DNA of 64,000 nt, taken from NCBI GenBank assembly GCA_013399115.1, contig VXAA01005193.1, forward strand, positions 557,495 through 621,494. Direction: 5' to 3'. The stretch comes from Anseranas semipalmata (taxonomy: Eukaryota > Chordata > Aves > Anseriformes > Anseranatidae). Both the position numbers and the translations under genes were made by a program. This document shows positions 24,408-36,225 of the stretch, in pieces; within the stretch, counting starts at the first letter, position 1, and each line of letters starts with the position of its first letter. The notes under the pieces were generated by a model. The model worked only from the letters and a program-made list of their open reading frames with translations. It had not been told where the DNA came from and made no database searches.

Positions 24408-27400
24408 GTAAGCGCAGCAATAGGAACGTGGTCGTTGTCCTTTGCCTGGCTAATTCTTATTTCCGCGTGTCAGCAGCCTATCTTTCACCCTTCTGACAGA
24501 AAAATAATTATTACCAGAACTTGATTCCTCAGGGTCAGCAACCTGCTGATACTCACCCTTCTGATACTTGCCCATTGTACAACAGCACAAATGTCTAGAT
24601 ACACTTTTTTAGGAAACAACGTGGTGGGCAAATCAGAGGTCACCTGGTCTGATTTTAATCAGTTAGGAAGTCTCTGCCCATGCAGTTTCTGTGTATGTAT
24701 CAGGTGTTTCATCTGCCCGTCACAGTGCTGTGTCCTCTGCACCAGCCCTTCCACGGGCTTTTTCAGAGTTAAGAGCTCAGAAGATGCTAACCCTGAGCAG
24801 TCTGGAAGGTGTTAGAGGGTAGGGCAGTCTAAAAACATTAGCCAAGGAACTGTAAAAAAACCTCTGTCTTGTTGCAAATCCACATCAAATTAATATTCCT
24901 TGTCCTTTTCCTCAAGGCTGTAAACAGCTCTGCCCACGTCTTTCTGCCCACGGGTCCACGTGCTGTTTTTGACAGTCTTGTCTCTCAGCGGCACCCACTG
25001 TGTCTCTCTCACACAGGCCCTTGTGCTGGGCTTCCTCCCTACCCCAGTGCTTCCAACATCTGTGAGATATCTCTGTATAGCTCTGTATCTCTACATCTCT
25101 GTCTATCTGTATCTCTCTTTCTCTGTATATCTCTATGTCTCTATATCTGTATAGGTCTATAGTTCTCTCTCTAACTAATGGGATATCCCTTTCAAGTGTT
25201 CCTTAAAACCAACCTCTTTCCCCAAAGGCCAAGGCCACGCTACTGCCTTTCTTCCTTTGTGATACATGAATTTATGCCTGAACGAGAACGTTGCATGTAT
25301 GCTTTGTAACTCGGGAGAAAGGGTTGCATTTATTTTTTGTAAACTATTATGTATGCTTACAGCGACATCTGTATGATAAGGCGTAATAACAGATGCAAGT
25401 GAGTTGCTCACAGTTCCTCAACTTGGAAGGACAACAAGCAGTAGCCTGAAGCTAAAAACAAAAATGCATAGGCTACCTGTCAGGGAGAGTCCTTAACAGA
25501 TGTTGCAAAGCTGCGTGTAACATTTTGGTAATGCAGAGAACATGCTGGCAAGTGCTCCGGGAGGAATTTATGGAATAAGAAACTTGAGTGCAAGTGTCTG
25601 TGGAGTGCTTTGCCAGTCATGTGCTGATGATGCCAATCCTGATGGGGCATACCAGCAGGGAGACTACCAGGAGGTCCTCTATAATGTATCAGCATTTCCC
25701 CACGTACACCTCTGGTGTAAAACTGGAAGAACTGCTGAGCGCTTGTTAGCTTTTTTTCTGTTGTGTAGAAGCAAAGTGATCTGGGGTTTCCTACTGAAAG
25801 GACATTTGGTTATAAAATTCTACCTGAATGCTTTCAGCTGACGCTAAAAGTAATGCAAAAACTGAGAGAGAGATTATAACTGAAAAGGTCTACTTCTCAC
25901 AAATCTTTTCCTCTTCCAGTCTGGTTACACTTGAAACCTAATTATCCTTACTGTTTGACCTGTATAGTCAATTGTCTTTATGACTTGAAAAAGTCATTGA
26001 TTTTTTCATTTGTGTGAGCATCTTAGAAGTGGTGAAAAAATAACAGTAAAGCCAGAAGTTAGCGAAGGAGATTGAGGAACCAGTGAAATAGCTGAAATGT
26101 GCCTGAACTCACAACATGAAGTTCACTGGAGGCCAAGATGACAGTCTTCCTTTAAGGGCATTGAGAAATACTCCGAGCAGTTTGTGTTAGAGAGGAGATT
26201 GTGGTTTTGACTTTTGCAGACCCATAATCAGTTTTATTTTTTGTGAAATTAAAACCACGTGAAAATTTGGAGCTGAGCTCCTTTGTATCAGTGCCCTCAA
26301 AATTTTGGTAGGCTATTTTAAAATCATGGCTTGGTTTTGGTCCTTTTTAATTTGTCTTTATTCCTCTGCCATCATGCTTTACAACAGTTTCACAATGAGA
26401 TCTGTGCACATGCGATCTTTGTTTTAATGTCAATTTTGCATGCAAAATAATTTTGGAGTTGCAAGGCTAAGCATCCAGAATTGGAGAATGTAAGATTAAA
26501 TCAACAGATTCTTCCAGAATGTGAGTCTCTTTCTGCTGTCCCTATTTACTCTCAAGATCTCTTGCTTTTAAATTATGTGTGAAGCATGCTCTGGCTCCAT
26601 GGGGAAAGATGTGCATCCCTGTGGAGCTGCAGTGAGTCATTGTCAAGAAATACTGCACACAGGTCTCCCAAAAACTTCACATCTATTTTTGTATAGGGTA
26701 GAGCAATGAGAATCAACTGAAAATGTAAATGTGAGAAAATACATCATGGAAGGCACATCCTTCTGTTTGGGAAGTTTGAGGAAGCTTGCCTGGAAGTTCT
26801 GAGAGAGGTGAGACATTTCTCTGCAGTGGTTGCAGAGATATTACTCAGCAGTGCATGCTGCGTTTGTGTCACAGGTTGGTTTCTGTAGAGGTGTGACACT
26901 GAGGCTTGTCCCAGTCCAGTCACACTGGTGCGTTTTGCAGGAGTTGTGTTCCGCAGCAAGGCAAAGGCTTGGTTTTGTACCTGTTGGTTCTCTGCCTCTT
27001 GCATTTGGGCGGGATGTTTCATGTTCCCTCGTACCTTAAGAACCTTTCCACTTAAAGAAGCTGCCCCGCGTGCCAAACGGCAGTAAGGCAGGAAACGTTA
27101 GCATAGCTATCTAATGGCAGCCAGGCTGCTAAATTGGCACGTTGGGAAGGTTGGTTACATTGCGGGTGCCAAAAGGGAGAATGGAAAATCCTTCAAAGTA
27201 CTAAACAGTATCATTAAATGATTTGAGAGGACTTAATTTCCTGCAGACCTAGGCAATGGAAAAAAAGGAAACCCACAATCCACCTGATCAGAGCCATCAG
27301 ACGTATGGATTTCTGCACGGGTAGTCAGAAGAGAATTAATTTTGACAGGGACAGTGTCTTCTTCCTTGAGGTTTCCACTGGCTTTTAATGTATAAATTCA

Positions 27401-30400
27401 GCTCCAGCAAGGGCCAGGGTGGAAATGGACCAGTCCTACAGAGCTGATTTTCACTGCTCTTACCAACAGGTTCCCACTATTAGAAAAGCTGCCTTAGGAG
27501 CAGATACTAATGCATGTATCTCACCGTGGTGCAAAGCAGAAAGCAGTGTGCTAAGGGTTGTGTGGCTTGCCATGCTGTTCTGAAAGCAGTAAAAGAAAAA
27601 TATACAGGTTCTCGTAAGCACATCTGTTTTCTTTTTGTGTTTTTCCCTGAACTAAGCAGTGATTGCCTGGGAGTCTCTGTAGTTCAGTGACATTTCTGTG
27701 GCTAACCAAGTATTTCTTTAGGCCATGCCTTTGGGGAAAGCATAAACATTGGATGATAAAGTGACTTTGTATACCTCATAGATAATGCTTTCTTGCCAGT
27801 ATTTGAAATGCTAGGCTGAGAGGTGGCAGATGGAGGGAACTGTTTCAGCGTGGCGTGAAGTCTGTCAATCGAAAAACTGCAACAGCCAGTGGTGGTAATT
27901 GCCACTGTGACACTGCTGTTGGTGAATCAGATATTAAAGATTTTACATTTTGGTGTAGCTGTATAACCCACATGATGCTACTGCTTCACTGTGTGGTTAC
28001 AGACAGTAACTCTCTGTCCTTCTGTTTTCCAACAGTGCAATAGGGTTGTTTGTACTTTATCAGCTCGTTGCGAACCTTAATTCATTCTTTGTGTGAGGAA
28101 CTTTGCGAGTCTCTTGAAATAACTGAAGAAATGCTAAGTGTTAGAAATACTTATGTGAATTCCTTCATCACACCATTGCACTGCCAATTTGGTCATTAGC
28201 TGTGCTCTGTACCTAATGCTTTGGAGAGTGAGATATAATGTCCTTGTTAAATGGGAACGGAGAATGATGTGAAATCTGTATGCTTCCCTTGCTCAAAATA
28301 TATCTGGAAATTATTTAGTTAGTCGATGAATGGTACTGTCAGTTTGCCTTTGTGCTGATGTGCCTTAAAGCACTCATTTGCAGTACTCCTTCCTCTCTTT
28401 CATAGTTTTTTTTTTCTGTAATCAACGCTGTCTTAAGTGTATCTTCTGCTTACTTGAAATGTCAGTCCATTTGCCTGCTCATTTCTGACCCCGAGGTAAA
28501 GGGGAGCTGTTTCAGCTATGAAGTCAGGATGCTTCAGTGCAGGGGGTGTGCTGGCTTGGCCAGAAAGACCTGACATTTGTGATGGGTGAGCTGTGGTTCT
28601 GCAGTTTGTTCAAGCTAGCAGAGATCCATGCTGTCATGGAGAGGTTGTCCCCCATATCTCTGTTTCTGGAAGTATTCTTCTGTCTCCCTTGATAAAGCAC
28701 CAGCATTTGTGTGGCCATGTGCACTAAATCAGGAAAGTCATCTAGTTCAAGTCTTCCCTCCCCTCTACCCCCTTCCCTGCTCTCTATTCTTCTGTCTCCT
28801 TTCCCCTCTTCCCTTGTTCTGCCTTGCCTTGCCTTGTCCTTCTGCCAGGCCAGTTACGTGATCTAGCTCGCCGTGTACCTGCGTGGGCAATGATGCCGAA
28901 ACAAGGGACATAATGGGAGTAAGTGTTCAGTGATGTGGAGATGGGCAGGAACATCCCATTCAGCGCTGGCACAGATTTCGATTTCATTACGTTCAGACAG
29001 AGTGGTTACAGGACTAATGCTTGCCCATCCCTGATCTCTGCAGAAGAATCAGAAGGCTGTAGGAGGTGCTGGCACTGGGGTCAGGAATCAAGAGGTTCTT
29101 GCTTTTGAAACCGGGGAGAGTCAGGAGTGTCCGGGATGCTGCGGAATATACATATTTTGATCCGTCCCTGACTTTTGTCACACTGCAAAGGCAAGCCTGC
29201 AAGGAGGGTCCCTAGGCTCAGCTGGGATGACTGTGAGGGTGCGAGGGGTAAAAGAGCCGTTTTAAAATGCGGCGATTCGATGTATGCAAGCTGCATTGAC
29301 AGCCTTCTTTAGATTTCCAGCTTGAAAGGCAAAGTTGCCTCCTTCCAGGACCAAACCATGACAAAGACGTGTTTCACAGAATATTGAGTGGCACCTAGAA
29401 GAATGGGTTGGATCTTAGTTTTGAGTGATGACACTGAGGCTACCTAACCTCATTCCCTTTTATTGCTTCAGGATTACTTATTAAATGTTCAGCGCAGCAT
29501 GGTAGGTGTGCATATGTTGGCAAAGGAGTAGTCAAGGACTGAGGAAAAATGAGGGGACTGCCACAACAGTCATTAAGGAAAACAGCGAATAATTACAGAA
29601 CTTGACATTGAGATGCTGAAATGTTTCATGCCCCGAAACTGGAGCACCCAGGGGTATAGTGAAACTGAGGGAGTAATTAAGAGCTAAGCATGGTGAGGGT
29701 GTTTACACACCAGAATGATATGTATATACTGCTCAAAAGACTAGAGCTATTTCCAGAGTGGGAGAAATGTACAGGAGAAGCTAGACTTAATTAAGAAGAG
29801 TAATAATTGGGCTGGCTGTCTTTCCTGATGAGCTCTGTGATGTCTAAGCAGCCTTCAAAGGGAAGTATTGTTCCTTATAAATGGGACTTAAAAAGCTTCA
29901 GTGGTCTGGAGGGATCAGTTGGAAGCGTGCAGCAGAGAACAGTCTTGCAGTGGCAGGGAGCTGGAACGCACCAGCAAATGACGGCTTTCTCTGAAACTGC
30001 AACCTGCCCACCAATTTGGGGAGAGATCGTTAATTGGTCCCTAATAGAGGAGTCTCTTCTGTGGCTGGTCAGTTTGTTCGTCTAATCAAGATAAAGGCAT
30101 GCAGAAATTAAATCCTCAGTTACGTGTCTTAATTTTTCTCTGCTAGCACACAGCAGCTTAGGTTTTTTTGTCTCAGAACTACTGTTGTACATAAAACTGG
30201 AGCAACAGGGAGAAGTCTGTCACTTGGGGTACTGATCCCCAAATATTTAAATGGATTTAAAAAAAAAAAAGAAATGTAGTTAACCTCCTTCACTTCCTCT
30301 TGTTCCCCAATTATAACATTTATACTCCATAACTTGAAACGAATAAATGAAATCCTACATAATGCTTAAACAACTAATTGACCTGACACTCTGGACTTCC

Positions 30401-30716
30401 CGTGTGCTTTGCCAAGCTATACTTTTGAATAATTTACCAAAAGAATGGTAATAAACCATCAAATATTAATCAAGCTTTCTACAGAACATACGTTGGAGGG
30501 CTTTATTTAAGTTGCAAGTGTGTTAATTTCTGAGACAATCAGTGTAACTCTGTCAACACGACCTAATCTAGCTTGTGAATTTGCCATCTTTCATTTCAGA
30601 GGCTTTTTGCTGATGTAGTGTGTTACAGCGGACCAGCACTGGTGGTGTTGCTGCTCCAGGTATCTATTGGGATGGAGCCTGATGTGTCTGAATAGAAAAT
30701 GTTGGGTGTAATAATA
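24408..30716. other. Non-coding stretch downstream of the CpG island
   Basis: Apart from the microsatellite at 25.1 kb, nothing specific was recognised. A pyrimidine-rich patch with three CCTTG units lies at about 28.74-28.84 kb. Open frames stay under 115 codons. The + strand reads as T- and G-rich over long parts, which would suit an intron of a gene transcribed in the + direction, but this was judged by eye only. Confidence 0.45.
25067..25172. repeat. Imperfect CTCTGTAT-type microsatellite
   Basis: About 105 bases built from variants of ATCTCTGT, TATCTCT and CTCTATG on the + strand. Irregular units point to an old, degenerate microsatellite. It produces the Tyr/Leu/Ser/Cys-rich open frames seen across it, which are not genes. 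Confidence 0.85.
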
Positions 30717-30812
30717 TAAGAACATAAAAACAGCCAGACCTGGTGAGACCAATGGTTCATGTAGGTCAATAGCCTGTCTTAAAGAGTGGTCACGAGTAAG
30801 TGCCACGTAGGC
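30717..30812 (-). mobile_element. Decayed CR1/L3-type LINE 3' end
   Basis: The + strand shows AAGAACATAAAAACAGCCAG, then TGAGACCAATGGTTCATGTA, then CCTGTCTT. This follows the reverse complement of the widespread amniote CR1/L3-type 3' end (pattern AGAACATAAGAACGGCCATA, GTCAGACCAATGGTCCATCT, GTATCCTGTCTTC). The element therefore points to the minus strand and is strongly 5'-truncated, as is usual for LINEs. The match fades after about 30.81 kb. Confidence 0.75.
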
Positions 30813-32259
30813 CAAAAGACAAGGCCAGTGAGCTTGGAGGCGGTAAATGGCTTACAGTGACACATTTCCAAGATTCTTCCTCTATTTACAGAAGTATGCT
30901 TGGTAGGGAAGCTGGACTTCTTTTCATGTGTTTTCCTATTAAGGGAAAAACCTGTTTTAATTGTGATTGCAAATGAATGATACTGGTCGTTGAAAACCTG
31001 TACAAATGGTAGTTTACTGGAATGCTCTCCCATCATCCCTGAATGCCCAAGTAGCTCCTATTTTGTAGAACAGCTGTCAGCTTCTGTGGTTTGAAGCAGA
31101 GGCTGGATGCTAAGAACATTTTTGGAGGGTTAGGTGAATGCTGACTGTTTGGAAAAAAGTGCCTTGCAAATCTCAACCTCTGAGCAGTCTGCTTTTGTCC
31201 AAAAGTATTAAAGACAGATGCTCTTTACTAATTCACTTTTTGTGTGAATTCCCCAAAACAGCTACTGTGAGACGAATGCTTGTATGTGTTTAGTGAAAAG
31301 ATAATGCTATCAAAGGAAGTCTGATCAGCCTTTTGTCTTCGCCTTATCTTGTGAAATTTTGAGAAAGGCACCTATTTATTCTCTTTCCCATCAAGATAAC
31401 TGGTCTTAGGGTTGGCAGGTATAACCTCAAAAATCACTACTCTGTTTAGGAGGCTAAAACAATAATCATCAGTAGGCATCTCCTAGGACTCTTAAAATTG
31501 AATTATACTGAAGAATGTTGAAAATAGTTCTGCTTTTATTTAGTTGTTTTATTCTCCATGTCCCTTATGTATGTTCACTTTCACCCTTCTTTTTAGACAG
31601 TCAGATACACTCCCTGTGTGCTCTTCCCTGCCATCCTTTCTCAGACCCCACAGGAACAGAGCTGCAGAAGCAACGCTATTCCAATTTTGAGCTCAAAAGC
31701 TGAAAGTAAGACAAATTTTCTCTTTTCATACATGTAGCCTGAAAGCTCAGCTTCTCTATCAGTATGTGTATGGGGCCATCAGGAAGGGTGGTGAGATAGG
31801 AAAGTTGAAGTCCCAGTATTCTGTGGATGGCACTCCATTCTAGATTGTCTGATAGGAACTGAAACCATCACAATCTCATAGCTTCCAGTTGCCCTGAAGA
31901 GATGAACAGCTGGCTCTGGCTGAAGTTAGATAAGACAGTAATGAAGCTACAGAGAAAAAGTGCTCAGATGGAAATTCTCTTCCCCAGTAACAATCACTCC
32001 CATTGAATGCAAGCCTTAGGGTCCTCTTAGCCTGTGCTACACAATCAATTGCAATGGAGGTGAAAAACGTTAATAATCATCTGTGGCTGGCAAGGAGTTT
32101 GTGCTGGATCCTATTAATGCAAAACTGGCCAGTGTGACCGGTGTAGTTCTGAGATATAGCTTGGAACTATTGTGAGTGTTAATATACAGGAGTAATTTGT
32201 CATGGACTGAAATGGGAAGACTGAAAAGGGCACAAATATTTGAACATGCAAAAATTTGC
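30813..32259. other. Non-coding stretch between two CR1 copies
   Basis: No open frame over about 85 codons and no recognised repeat. A short CR1-like word group at about 31.10-31.13 kb is too brief to annotate. Confidence 0.5.
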
Positions 32260-33240
32260 AACAGGGGGAGATTCATTAACTGGACGGTATAGACATTAAA
32301 ATTAGGATAAGAAGTAATTGTGAAGGAAGAATCAGTTTAGACGGAGATCAGTGATGAAGTGCCCAAAGGATCAGTTCTGGGACCAGATCAATTTATAGTT
32401 TTCCTTATGATGACATAAAAATGAAAGTATGCTAGTGAAACTTTCTGGGGGGCCAAAGGAGGGAGACACCACTGGATGACAGACTGGGATATGGTACAGA
32501 AGGAACCAAATGACCTTAAGGGTCTGAGTCTGTGGAACAGGTTGATTTTTTAATATTTCAAAGTATTAAGATCATGTATAGAATTAATAACCAGAAATTT
32601 CGAGATGTGCTCAGAATTCATGAGTTGGAAATGACAAGGGGGGAGAAAGACACAGGGTATCTGTGAGCTGTCAGGGTAAGAGAGCCATTAAAAAAAAAAA
32701 AGTGAGTGCAGTCTTAGGAGTTGTATAAAGCAAGTTAAAGAAGAAATAAAGTACTGACACCATGGTATGAGACACGACTGTGTAGAATTCTGAGCAAGCA
32801 TGTTCAGGAGACAGGAATTAGAACAGAGCAGATGAGGATGGGAATGGAGTTTGTATTACAAAGGGGATTAGCGGAGTTTGGTTTAGCCTTGGTAAACCAA
32901 GGACATACATTCTGGAAACCCATAATGGAGTCTGGGGAAAGCGGAACTGAGAGAAGAGGTCTGTCAGCTAAAGGGCAGTGTTGGTTTTAAAGCAAACTCT
33001 ATAAACTGGCTAAGAAAAACTTAATTTCCATCTGATTTCCAGACTTCTGACAATCAGAGCAGCAACATTCTGGGACAGCCTTTTAAATGGACTTGTAGGA
33101 TAAGAAACATAGATGATTTTAGGATGGACTGTAATCAGTTTATGAGGAAGATGTATTATATGATTCTTGCAATAATAGGGAGCATTAACAGCCTTTTTAT
33201 CTTTCACCTGACATTCAAAGGTCAAATGAGTGTTTCCAGC
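32260..33240 (+). mobile_element. Degenerate CR1 LINE: reverse-transcriptase C-terminal part plus 3' UTR
   Basis: Several blocks in order match the recalled CR1 ORF2 3' region in the + orientation: GTGATGAAGTGCCCAAAGGA then TCAGTTCTGGGACCAG at 32350-32385; an A-run block followed by AGTCTTAGGAGTTGTATAAA near 32.7 kb; an ACCATGGTATGAGACACGAC block near 32.76 kb, in the place of the conserved 'CCATGGTACGCCC' word; then a 3'-UTR-like block at 33.05-33.18 kb with GACAGCCTTTTAAATGGACT, GATGATTTTAGGATGGACTG and CAGTTTATGAGGAAGATG. No open frame survives, so it is a fossil. The 5' part of ORF2 and ORF1 are absent, the usual truncation. Edges are approximate; the left edge could begin slightly earlier. 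Confidence 0.75.
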
Positions 33241-36144
33241 AGCAGTGGAACCATTGAAACCTAGTTTCCAAGAGATTTTTTTTTTGCCAAAAAAACAAAG
33301 CCGCTGGGGGAATAGGTTTCTTATGTTAGGGATGATTCAGCTGGAAGGTTTGAGCATCACCAGACCCAATTTGCTTTCCAGTAGAATAAACACCTAGCTG
33401 CTCTGACAGATTCTCTGGTAATGGGAAATTGTGTAAGCAGGCTGCTACTCCCCACTGGAGTCCTTGTGCTGTCAACCTGGTTTGCGCTTCAGATGCACAG
33501 GAAGAGGCAAACTATTGCGTGGTAGAGCTGCGTAGCTTTATTGACAGAGGAGGAGGAGTGGTACTGGGCCTAGTCCACCAACCGGTTGTTCTCTGGCTCA
33601 TGTTTTGTCTTCAGGTACAGGGCTAAAAACCAATAAATCCAAGAAACACAGGTGGAAGGAGAAGGAATTAATACCTTACTGTGCTTGACTCTGCTTATTA
33701 CTTACAGTCAAAGGCTCATGAATGAAGCTGCCCAGAAACAGGCTGCATTTTCACTCTGAATGAAAAATAACTTCTTTAAGAAACCGATTTTCATTTTTAT
33801 TTCTTCTCTTAGTCGCCTTTAATTTACAAATGTCTGGCTGTAATTTATATTCACGTGGTTCTTGCCTAAATCTCAGAAAGGGACCGGTTGTCGTTTTTTA
33901 TGTTTTCAAATGAAGCCTCTGTTATTTTTCAAAGTTCCTGGACTTTACAGCAAGGGAAGCAGATGGAGAAAACATTACTTGAAAAGCACTGTCTTCCAGC
34001 ACAGACAGTGAAACACTGAATCCTGAAGACATTTGCATTTGTGTCTGCTCAGTCTGCTGCCCAACATGTCTTCCTGCATCCTTATCCCTGTGGCAAGAGC
34101 TCTCAGCCATAGATCCATAAATGTATGGCTGTTATGTGGGAGAGGGAGTATGGAAGGAGGGAGTGGTTAAAGGAAGTGTTTGAAGGGACCTAAATTTATT
34201 CTTTTGTTGGTGTAACTGTGGAATAGTAGGTGGGTGTCAAATTATAGCTGAAAGAATGTAGGTGGAAAAAGGAATGGGTTTGGTAGGAGTGGTTGTGAAT
34301 ACTGTCCATGTGTTCCTGGCTTGGATATTACCAGTTACAAGCATCCCAAAGTCCCAAAGTCTTCAGGCATCTCTACAAGCATCCCAAAGTCTTGTTTAGG
34401 CAGGTCTTTGTGGTCGGGGAATGCATCTGGTCACCTGCAGCCTGAGTAGGCAGTGACACCATTCGTACAGCAAGTGGAAACGCTGTACGCGCAACAGCCC
34501 GCCTATCTTTTGGTGCTGGTGGTGAGCTGAAGCAAAAGAAGTATTTCGGCTCACACAGCAAAGGTGCTATGTGGATGCAGATGATTGGCACGTTTTGAAA
34601 TGCAGTTTCAAAGCCTCTACTTGTAAGACCTGTTGCTGCTCCCACAGTAGTTGTGGTAAAAACTCCACTGACTTCCTTGCTGTAGGAGCAAGTAATAATA
34701 ACAGCTTCTTTCTGAGGTCAATGAGAATTATCAGTAAATTTGCACACAAACCAGTATAACCAGATATTTTTAAGGTTTAATACAGTATGTCATGTTTACA
34801 GTAATCGAAACACTTTTGAGATGCTAAGCAGCACCGATGAGTCTTTTAATTGTTCTTTTCTGCCATTCACATAGAATCATGATGGAGTGCAGCCGCCTCG
34901 TTGTGGAAGACCTTCTAAGAGATACTAGTAAATATGTTACAGACACAACAGACTGCACTGGTTCCAGCTGGTGTCAGAGCCTGATGCTGTCTGAATGCCT
35001 GTAGCTAAGGCCTCCTGAAGCTCCTTAATTCTAGTACCTTTAACAACAGCTCCAGCTCTTGAATCAGCTTTGTACCAACATTCAGTGCTTGCATATCAGC
35101 TCCCCCAGAAATGCGTTTTAATCAAAGCTTCCTCTCAAAAAAGAGAAAAAAAAACAAATTGGTCATTTTTCTTTCTGAGATAATCGCCTACGTGCAGGCT
35201 GCAAAATGTCACATTACCATACAAAGACCCTTTAAGAAAACACCGAGCCCTGTTGGAAACGTATTCTGTGAAGGAATTCGGCTGTCTTCTGTGTTTAATA
35301 ACTTTTAAACCTAGTTCTGGGAGTCTGAAAATGCTTTGGCAGTGCCCAAGTTATGAACCCTGTCTTGAAGTAAAAACAGAATACCCTTGTCGCGAATACT
35401 TCGTCCCCGCTTTGCAGCTGAGAAGCCTGAAATATGGAGAAATTTAAATGGTGTTAGTGCTGTGGCTGAGCTGGGTAGATGGGTTTGGGATACTGCTTGC
35501 AAATTCTATGGTTGTATTGAAAAGACATTCTTTCCTCTGATTTCTCAGCATTTCTCTGTCTTTTGAGAAGAAATTTGCATGGAAATGAAACGTTCTGTTC
35601 AAGTTCATTCATTCCAGCCACTGGGCACTACCCACTGCCAGAACCTTCCTGCCAGTAGTTGTGTTGCAGAAGATTATGCAGCAGGAGCAGACAAACTGCT
35701 AAACAGGTCCTGGTTTTGTATAGATTGTAGCAGAAAGGAAGAAGGGTGAGGAATAAAATGGGAATATCATGGAAAGAGGCATAGCAGCTCCCAAGCTTGG
35801 ATGTCTTTCGCTGTTTTTGGTTGGTGGCTGCAATGCTGTAGATGCAGTTCAGAATTGGAAATAACCCTCCAGAACTGTAAATGAACTGTGTATGAACGTT
35901 AATTTGGGCTTTGGCAGACATGTAAGCAGGACGTTAATTAATAGGGCTTGTAATTGTTATGATTCTTTGACAGTGTCCTTAAAACGCCTGCAGGATTAAT
36001 CAGTGAAAGGCCAGTAGTCCTATTGCTTGGGAATCTCACAGAATACTTTTACTGGTTATGCAGTAGCCAAGAGGAAATACCCAAATGTGAATTCTTCATG
36101 AGCAAGATGCGAGCACTGTGCTATTGGTTTTGATTACACATTCA
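33241..36144. other. Non-coding stretch, minor duplications only
   Basis: It contains the 38-bp-period direct repeat listed at 34.34 kb and an A-rich patch at about 35.14-35.16 kb. A MIR-like word group at about 35.4 kb is too short to call. No gene was recognised. Confidence 0.5.
34336..34391. repeat. 18-bp direct repeat at 38-bp spacing
   Basis: TACAAGCATCCCAAAGTC is present exactly at 34336-34353 and 34374-34391. Inside the first period CCCAAAGT is itself doubled, suggesting stepwise slippage or a small tandem duplication. Confidence 0.9.
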
Positions 36145-36225
36145 GTTGTTAGTGTTAGGTCTTAGGATGGACTAGGTGATCTTGAAGGTCTCTTCCAACC
36201 AAAAGATTCTGTGATTCTGTGATTC
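36145..36225 (+). mobile_element. CR1 LINE 3' end (avian type)
   Basis: The sequence runs GATGGACTAGGTGATCTTGA, AGGTCTCTTCCAACC and then GATTCTGTGATTCTGTGATT. This is the diagnostic CR1 tail: 'GGACTAGATGATCTTAGAGGTCTTTTCCAACC' followed by ATTCTRTG octamers. It is a severely 5'-truncated copy of about 80 bases, better preserved than the other CR1 copies here and so probably younger. This is the clearest indicator of a bird (or other archosaur) genome. Confidence 0.92.

Noticed and set aside
25542..25841. Plus-strand 99-codon open frame with a cysteine-containing protein-like start
   Set aside because: No family recognised, and the second half turns into low-information hydrophobic sequence; no start or splice support.
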